Shown here piece after piece: positions 58,310 to 64,000 of a DNA stretch of 64,000 bases (positions are counted from its first letter, which is position 1; each line of letters begins with the position of its first letter). This stretch comes from Flavobacterium sp. (lineage in GTDB: Bacteria; Bacteroidota; Bacteroidia; Flavobacteriales; Flavobacteriaceae), in the NCBI GenBank assembly GCA_016718345.1, contig JADKDN010000003.1, forward strand, positions 62,001 through 126,000, written 5' to 3'. Both the position numbers and the translations under genes were made by a program. The notes below the pieces were generated by a model. That model had not been told where the DNA came from. It saw only the letters and a program-made list of their open reading frames with translations, and searched no databases.

Positions 58310-59690
58310 ATGAATCTATCACACTATACCAAAGAGTTTTCCTATAACTTAAAATTAGCTTATCCTGTAATATTAGGAATGTTAGGGCATACGCTAATTG
58401 GGATTGTAGATAATTTCATGGTTGGAAACCTAGGTTCAACCGAATTAGCCGCTGTTTCCCTTGGGAATAGTTTTATCTTTATTGCGATGTCGGTAGGAAT
58501 TGGTTTTTCAACTGCGATTACTCCATTAACTGCGGAAGCCGATGCAGAAAAGAACAACAAAAAGCTTCGTTCTACTTTTCATCATGGATTATTTTTATGT
58601 TCAGTTTTAGGAGTTACATTATTTATTTTTACCGTATTATCTAAGCAAATAATGTATTTCATGCATCAGCCTAAAGAAGTTGTTGATTTAGCTTCACCAT
58701 ACATTGATTGGGTAGCTTTTTCTTTAATTCCAGTTATTGTTTATCAAGGGTATAAGCAATTTGCAGATGGTTTGTCCAAAACAAAATATTCCATGTATGC
58801 TATTTTTATGGCCAATGTAGTTCATATCTTTTTCAATTATGTCTTAATATATGGTATTTGGATTTTTCCAAAGTTGGGGATTCAAGGCTGCTTTAGGAAC
58901 TGTTATTTCTAGAATTATGATGGTTGTTTTCATGCATTTTCTTTTGAATAATGATGAACTTTTGAAAAAATACCTCCATAAATTTAGTTTTAAAGAAGTT
59001 CGGAAATCAATGCTCAAAAAAATAATTGACCTAGGTTTTCCTTCTGCTATGCAAATGTTATTTGAAGTGGCTTTATTCACTACAGCGATATGGCTCTCAG
59101 GTTCTTTAGGAAAAAACAGTCAGGCTGCAAATCAAATAGCATTGATTTTATCATCATCAACTTTTATGGTAGCTATGGGTTTAAGCGTTGCTTCTATGAT
59201 TAGAGTGGGGTATGCCAAAGGATTGAATAAGTACAAGGATTTAATTATCATTGCTCGATCTTTATTTTTATTAACCATAATTATTGAATCTGTTTTTGCT
59301 TTATTGTTTTTAGTATTCCATAATTTTTTGCCTCATTTATTTTTGAATATGACCGATGTTACTGAAATAGTTGATAACAATGAAATCATTTGGATTGCTT
59401 CAAGATTGCTTCTGGTTGCAGCTGTTTTTCAGATATTTGATGGGGTTCAAGTAGTAGTTTTAGGAGCTTTGCGAGGCTTGCAAGATGTAAAAATCCCTAT
59501 GTATATTACTTTTATAGCCTATTGGCTTATAGGATTTCCAATATCATTTTATTTAGGAAAATATACCGATTTGAAAGCGATAGGAATATGGATTGGACTT
59601 TTGGCGGGATTGTCATCGGCCGCTTTATTTTTGTATATTCGCTTTGCGAGATTAACGAAAAGATTAGTTTTAGAAAATTCGATGAAATAG
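58310..59690 (+). CDS. MATE family efflux transporter (frameshifted)
   Basis: Twelve-helix cation-antiport drug exporter. The first half holds LKLAYPVILGMLGHTLIGIVDNFMVG and VSLGNSFIFIAMSVGIGFSTAITPLTAE, the second KIIDLGFPSAMQMLFEVALF and MVAMGLSVASMIRVGYAKG. The break is near 58880 (CCAAAGTTGGGG). Restored about 460 residues, normal for MATE. No transcription regulator beside it. Confidence 0.93.
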
Positions 59691-59734
59691 ATATAAAACA
59701 TAATTTAAATTAACGATTAAACGCATTAACAATA

Positions 59735-59965
59735 ATGGAACTACCAAAATTTTTACTTGGCGACAATACTGATTTTCCGGAAGATATTTTTATAATCCAT
59801 CTAGATTATCCGCGATTTATTATCAATCTAAAAGATGATGAAGTTGAGTTTATGGAAGAAGCTGAAGATTTAGACGAAGCTGAATTAAATGCTGAAATGG
59901 AAGGCTTGATTGTGCTTGCTAATGAATTTTATGATAGGGAAATGGAACGCTATGAGAGCGAATAA
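59735..59965 (+). CDS. Small acidic protein of unknown function
   Basis: 76 residues rich in Glu and Asp (FMEEAEDLDEAELNAEMEG). The start MELPKFLLGDNTDFPEDIFIIHLDYPRFI reads like a conserved flavobacterial hypothetical. No cysteine or signal peptide. Its stop abuts the stop of the convergent meaB gene with no spacer. Confidence 0.75.
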   Translation: MELPKFLLGDNTDFPEDIFIIHLDYPRFIINLKDDEVEFMEEAEDLDEAELNAEMEGLIVLANEFYDREMERYESE

Positions 59966-61054
59966 TTATTTTTTTAGATAAGTATCAATTACTACATGAG
60001 CAGCTGTAAATGGTGAAATTTCATCTTTTTCAACTGCTTTTTTATTGGTCTCAAGCAGTTTTTGAATTTTTGGATTAGAATAGAAGTTCGTTTTCAGTTG
60101 TTCGTTAATTGTTTCCAATAACCAATATTGATTTTGTTCTTTGCGGTTTTTATGGAAAAAACCATTGTTTTGAGTTACTTTTAAAAATTGTAAAATCATA
60201 TTCCAAGCTTCAGGAATCCCTTCATGAGTAATCGAACTACAAGTGGACACTTTAGGAATCCATCCTGATTTCTTTGTAGGAAATAGGTGAAGTGCTCGAT
60301 TGAATTCTGTTTTGGCTAAATTTGCTTTTTTGAGGTTATCACCATCAGCTTTGTTAATGATTATAGCATCTGCCATTTCCATGATTCCTCGTTTAATACC
60401 TTGTAATTCATCTCCAGCACCAGAAATTTTTAAGAGTAAAAAGAAATCTACCATGCTATGAACAGCAGTTTCACTTTGACCCACTCCAACAGTTTCAATG
60501 AGTATTGTATCAAATCCAGCAGCTTCACAAAGGGTAATAGTTTCTCTTGTTTTTCTAGCGACTCCACCAAGAGTTTCTCCAGAAGCGGAAGGTCTTATGT
60601 AAGCATTTTGATCTTTTACTAACTCTTCCATTCTGGTCTTATCGCCCAAAATACTTCCATTGTTAATCATACTACTTGGATCAATAGCTAGAACAGCTAC
60701 TTTTTTTCCTAAACCAGTCAATTGTTTCCCGAAAGCTTCTATAAATGTGCTTTTTCCAACACCTGGAACACCAGTAATTCCTATTCGAATTGATTTGTTG
60801 GCATGAGGTAAACAAGCATTTATAACTTCGTTCGCTTTCGCTAAATGGTTTGTGTTACTGCTTTCAATCAAAGTGATGGCACGACTGAGAGAGGAAATAC
60901 TTCCTTTCAAAATTCCATCAATCAACTCTTGTGAGCTAGGTTGTACTTTTCTTAGTTTTTGAATTTGGACTACAGCATTGGTACTAATAATTTCAGGAGG
61001 TGAAATTCCAGCTTTTTGATTGAGTGCCGAGCTATTTTTGTTTTTTGAATTCAA
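59966..61054 (-). CDS. meaB: Methylmalonyl-CoA mutase-associated GTPase MeaB
   Basis: G3E GTPase that guards and reactivates methylmalonyl-CoA mutase. Walker A GVPGVGKSTFIEAFG, then LAIDPSSMINNGSILGDKTRM, LIETVGVGQSE, NKADGDNLKKA and the C-terminal tail. The TTG at 61052-61054 (LNSKNKNSSALN) is chosen; a GTG at 61126 would lengthen it by 24 residues with unlikely sequence. The mutase itself lies at 32087-35594. Divergent from the AEC transporter gene across about 137 bases. Confidence 0.93.
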   Translation of the reverse strand: MNSKNKNSSALNQKAGISPPEIISTNAVVQIQKLRKVQPSSQELIDGILKGSISSLSRAITLIESSNTNHLAKANEVINACLPHANKSIRIGITGVPGVGKSTFIEAFGKQLTGLGKKVAVLAIDPSSMINNGSILGDKTRMEELVKDQNAYIRPSASGETLGGVARKTRETITLCEAAGFDTILIETVGVGQSETAVHSMVDFFLLLKISGAGDELQGIKRGIMEMADAIIINKADGDNLKKANLAKTEFNRALHLFPTKKSGWIPKVSTCSSITHEGIPEAWNMILQFLKVTQNNGFFHKNRKEQNQYWLLETINEQLKTNFYSNPKIQKLLETNKKAVEKDEISPFTAAHVVIDTYLKK

Positions 61055-61191
61055 GCAAACACATTTTTGTAAAATTACTAAAATATTGATTGTACTACTG
61101 TTTCTTGAATCTTTTTTTAATTTCACACTTGCGTTTCATATCATTGGTTTCATTTTTTTAATGTTCCTTTGCATTAAAATAGTATATTTCA

Positions 61192-62101
61192 TGGACAACA
61201 TTATTTTAGTGTTTCTTTGTTTATTTATTGGTTTTGGATTGCAATTTGTAAAAGCATTTCCTAAAAATGGACACCTTGCTTTAAACCAATTTATCATTTA
61301 CGTTGCTCTGCCAGCTTTGACCTTATTTTATATTCCTAAAATTGCAATTAATGCTACTTTATTTTTTCCTTTAGGGGTTGCTTGGTTAGGATTTGTTATG
61401 GCTTTTCTTTTTTTCTATTTTCTCGGAAGAAGATTAGGTTGGTCTAATAAATTAATTGGTTGTCTTATTCTCACAGCTGGTTTAGGAAATACGTCCTTTG
61501 TTGGGTTTCCCATCATCAATGCTTTATATGGCGAAGAGGGTCTGAAAACCGCGATTATTGTTGATCAACCCGGAACATTCACAGTATTAACGACTTTCGG
61601 GATTATTACCGCCTCACTTTTTTCTAAGGGGAAACCGAGTGTAAAGTATATTGTTTTTAAAATGATAACTTTCCCGCCCTTCATCGCTTTTGTATTTGCA
61701 TTTATAATGAATCTTTTTAAAATAAATTTTCCGATGGATGTGCAATCCGTTTTTCAAAAATTAGGAAGTACGATTACACCCATAGCATTAGTTTCAGTAG
61801 GATTGCAAATAACGATTGACAAAAAGAGTCAGCATTGGGGATTTTTAACGTTGGGATTATTTTTTAAATTGATGATTACACCAGCACTTTTTATCTTTTA
61901 TACAAAAGCTGTGTACATGGAAAGGGTTACTCGCAGTAGATGTTTCTATCGGAATCAGCTATGGCACCCATGATTACAGGTGGTATTTTAGCCGCAAATT
62001 ATGGACTTAAACCTAAATTGAGTACAATGATGATAGGAATTGGAATTCCAATGTCATTTATTACGTTGGCGTTTTGGTATTGGGTTTTGACTACTTTTTG
62101 A
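61192..62101 (+). CDS. AEC (auxin efflux carrier) family transporter (frameshifted)
   Basis: Ten-helix transporter. Starts MDNIILVFLCLFIGFGLQFV; NTSFVGFPIINALYG (conserved Gly/Asn motif), KLGSTITPIALVSVGLQ, and after two breaks near 61915-61960 the ending SAMAPMITGGILAANYG and WYWVLTTF to the stop at 62101. About 303 residues. Substrates are usually anionic metabolites; unknown here. An earlier in-frame start at 61020 would overlap meaB and is not used. Confidence 0.85.
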
Positions 62102-62164
62102 TAGTATTCTAATTTGCAATACTCTTCAAAAAGTACTACTTTTCGCCTTTCAAATGCACTACAG

Positions 62165-63574
62165 ATGAATACTGAAATAACTCCAGAAATTAATGCGAGA
62201 CTCATACAGATTGTTGGAAATTCATATGTTTTTTTAGACTAAGAAACGCGCAATCATTACGGTCATGATGAGACGGAAGATTATGTTTTTCCGCTAAGTG
62301 TGGTTGTAAAGCCAGCAAATGCTCTGGAGATTTCTGAAATCATGAAACTGGCAAATGAATTTAAAATTCCTGTTACACCAATCGCTGGTAGAACAGGTCT
62401 AAGTGGAGGCGCTTTGAGTATTCATAAAGGTATTGGTTTGTCTACCGAAAGATTGAATAAAATTATTTCCATAGACGAACAAAATCTGCAAGTCATTACA
62501 GAGCCAGCAGTAATTACTCAAGTTTTGAGAGAGGCGGTAGCAGAGAAAAATTTATTTTATCCACCAGATCCAAGCAGTCAAGGCAGTTGTTGGATAGGAG
62601 GGAATGTTGCTGAAAATGCAGGTGGAGCTAGAGCAGTAAAATATGGTGTTACTAAAGATTATGTATTGAATTTAGAGGTGGTTTTACCCAATGGAGAAAT
62701 CATTTGGACAGGAGCCAATACTTTAAAAAATTCTACTGGATATAATCTCACTCAGTTGATGGTGGGTAGCGAGGGTACCCTTGGAATTATCACTAAGATT
62801 GTGATGAAATTACTACCAAAAAATACTCATAATGTATTAATGTTGGTTCCATTTTATAAAGCTCATGAGGCCTGTGAAGCAGTTTCAGCTATTTTCAGAG
62901 CAGGAATAGTTCCTAGTGCTTTAGAATTTATGGAACGCGATGCCATTGATTGGGTTTTAAAATTTGTGGATGGCTTAAATGTTCAAGTTTCAGATGCAAT
63001 TCAAGCGCATTTGTTGATTGAAGTGGATGGGAATTACCCTGATATTTTATTTCAGGAAGCAGAGAAAATCATGAATGTCGTGGAGCAATTTCAAATTGAT
63101 GAAGTGCTTTTTGCCGATACCGAAGATCAGAAAAATGCCTTGTGGAAAATGCGTCGAAGTGTTGCTGAAGCGGTAAAAGCCAATTCTATTTATAAAGAAG
63201 AAGACACGGTTGTGCCACGATATGAATTACCCAAATTACTGAACGGAATTAAAACCATTGGGAATAAGTACGGTTTCAAATCCGTTTGTTATGGTCATGC
63301 AGGTGATGGAAATCTACACGTTAATATTATAAAAGGTGACATGACTGACGAAAATTGGAATACCGAAGTAACCAAAGGAATTCGTGAAATTTTTGAGTTA
63401 ACTGTTGCTTTAAAAGGAACATTATCTGGCGAACACGGAATAGGATTTGTTCAAAAAAACTATATGGATATTGCTTTCAGCCAGACCCAATTACAACTAA
63501 TGAAGGGAATCAAATCGATTTTGATCCAAATGGGGTTTTAAATCCAGGTAAAATTTTTTCCAGATAATTTGTAA
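62165..63574 (+). CDS. FAD-linked oxidase, GlcD type (frameshifted)
   Basis: Flavin (VAO/PCMH) oxidase like glycolate or D-lactate oxidase. MNTEITPEINARLIQ start, then after a break near 62240 the GHDETEDYVFPLSVV motif, VTPIAGRTGLSGGALS, PPDPSSQGSCWIGGNVAENAGG, GSEGTLGIIT, GHAGDGNLHVN and SGEHGIGF. Near 63525 and 63560 the frame shifts again; the corrected ending DPNGVLNPGKIF.. reaches a stop at 63574. About 469 residues, full length. Confidence 0.92.
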
Positions 63575-63603
63575 AAAAGCATTTACTAATTGTGAACCCT
63601 TTT

Positions 63604-63714
63604 TTAATCTCTTTTAGGACTGTTTTTCTTTTCTCTTTTTTCGGCTTTTTTCTCTTTTGCTGTCTTTAGAGGTTCTTTTTTTACAGCTTTCTTTGCGTCT
63701 TGACCTTTAGCCAT
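63604..63714 (-). CDS. Tiny lysine-rich protein
   Basis: 36 residues from ATG 63714 to TAA 63604: MAKGQDAKKAVKKEPLKTA... then KEKKAEKREKKNSPKRD. About 40 % Lys. Similar tiny basic proteins are common in Flavobacteria. Overlaps no other gene; located between glcD and the next minus-strand gene. Function unknown. Confidence 0.6.
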   Translation of the reverse strand: MAKGQDAKKAVKKEPLKTAKEKKAEKREKKNSPKRD

Positions 63715-63774
63715 ACTATTCGTTTTTTAGGTTTATACTCTAGTTTAGTAAATGTAAATGTATTTTTTGGATTC

Positions 63775-64000
63775 TTAAAATCCTAACTCTTTTTTTGTAC
63801 TTTCATCGAAGAGAGTTTTGAAAATTTCTTTTTGTGAAGCATCATCAAAGTTAAAAAACTTCCATTCATTGTTGGTCGTTTCATCAACAATAGCGATAAA
63901 TTTAGAAACTCGTTTTACATTCATACTATTGCGTTTCGGTTCAAAAACGACCTCACTGGCATTGTTATTCTCTTTCAACCAACTTACTTTTTTTGAAGCT
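63775..64000 (-). CDS. Unidentified protein, N-terminus outside window
   Basis: Open from the window end to the stop at 63775-63777, 75 codons. Reads SWLKENNNASEVVFEPKRNSM.., KFIAIVDETTNNEWKFFNFDD, STKKELGF. An internal TTG at 63978 is unlikely to be the start because coding-like residues (ASKKVSWL) precede it. No family recognised. Confidence 0.6.
   Translation of the reverse strand, partial: ASKKVSWLKENNNASEVVFEPKRNSMNVKRVSKFIAIVDETTNNEWKFFNFDDASQKEIFKTLFDESTKKELGF

Noticed and set aside
1..64000. CRISPR array or integrated phage
   Set aside because: No regularly spaced direct repeats, no Cas, capsid, portal or integrase genes were seen.

Overview
The window looks like a chromosomal segment of a Flavobacterium-type member of the Bacteroidota. 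The DNA is AT-rich, candidate promoters carry the TAnnTTTG -7 box, and the gene families are typical of that group: DUF5683, head-GIN/DUF2807 proteins, a PspC/PadR cluster, a ParAB-DUF5683-DapB-LepB run, two rhomboids after MutL, a heterodimeric methylmalonyl-CoA mutase, and a 386-residue-class sigma-54 regulator without a Fis helix-turn-helix.

Layout. 1-1668: GAPDH (partial, TTG start) and lipoyl synthase, minus strand. 1820-2935: an accessory cassette (DUF4180 + MepB-like) bounded by inverted GTTAGCGGT repeats with a large hairpin outside each end. 2980-12154: minus-strand block of TonB-like protein, ECF sigma factor, glycosyltransferase, MurB, asparagine synthetase, second glycosyltransferase, DUF2461, a rhodanese-thioredoxin lipoprotein and RecF. 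12298-13751: TPR protein and lumazine synthase. 13830-18444: accessory zone with HigBA, a zeta-toxin-like kinase with a small partner gene, two exported proteins of unknown role, and a 1.4 kb stretch without an intact gene. 18445-25014: MutL, two rhomboids, EEP-family enzyme, WbqC, signal peptidase I. 25092-28027: DapB, DUF5683, ParB, ParA. 28218-36577: dienoyl-CoA-reductase-like SDR, methionine aminotransferase, two unknowns, methylmalonyl-CoA mutase, DivIC/FtsB-like protein, uridine kinase. 36733: tRNA-Pro. 36963-43039: thioredoxin reductase, then an envelope cluster of three GIN proteins, PspC, PadR and DUF4870. 43258-51182: DUF4442, epimerase, GrpE/DnaJ, ABC-2 exporter, sigma-54 regulator, one-domain helicase-like protein, DUF2007. 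51198-54702: second accessory zone with a lone antitoxin-like ORF, HicAB and a decayed AAA_13/RloC-like ATPase. 54854-64000: ABC-F protein, beta-propeller-like protein, PPK2, MATE, MeaB, AEC transporter, GlcD-like oxidase and small proteins.

How genes work together: MutA/MutB and MeaB form the methylmalonyl-CoA module; the two glycosyltransferases, AsnB and MurB suggest envelope or glycan work; GIN-PspC-PadR-DUF4870 looks like one regulated membrane cluster; the toxin-antitoxin loci have palindromes at their promoters.

Caveat: about half of the long genes are interrupted, mostly by single-base shifts near homopolymers, and a few seem to have lost whole internal blocks (lepB twice, DUF4442 once). 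Since essential genes (murB, lepB, grpE, parA) are affected, most single shifts are probably sequencing or assembly errors. I give such genes as one full-span CDS and state the break. All family calls come from reading motifs by eye; no database search was run.
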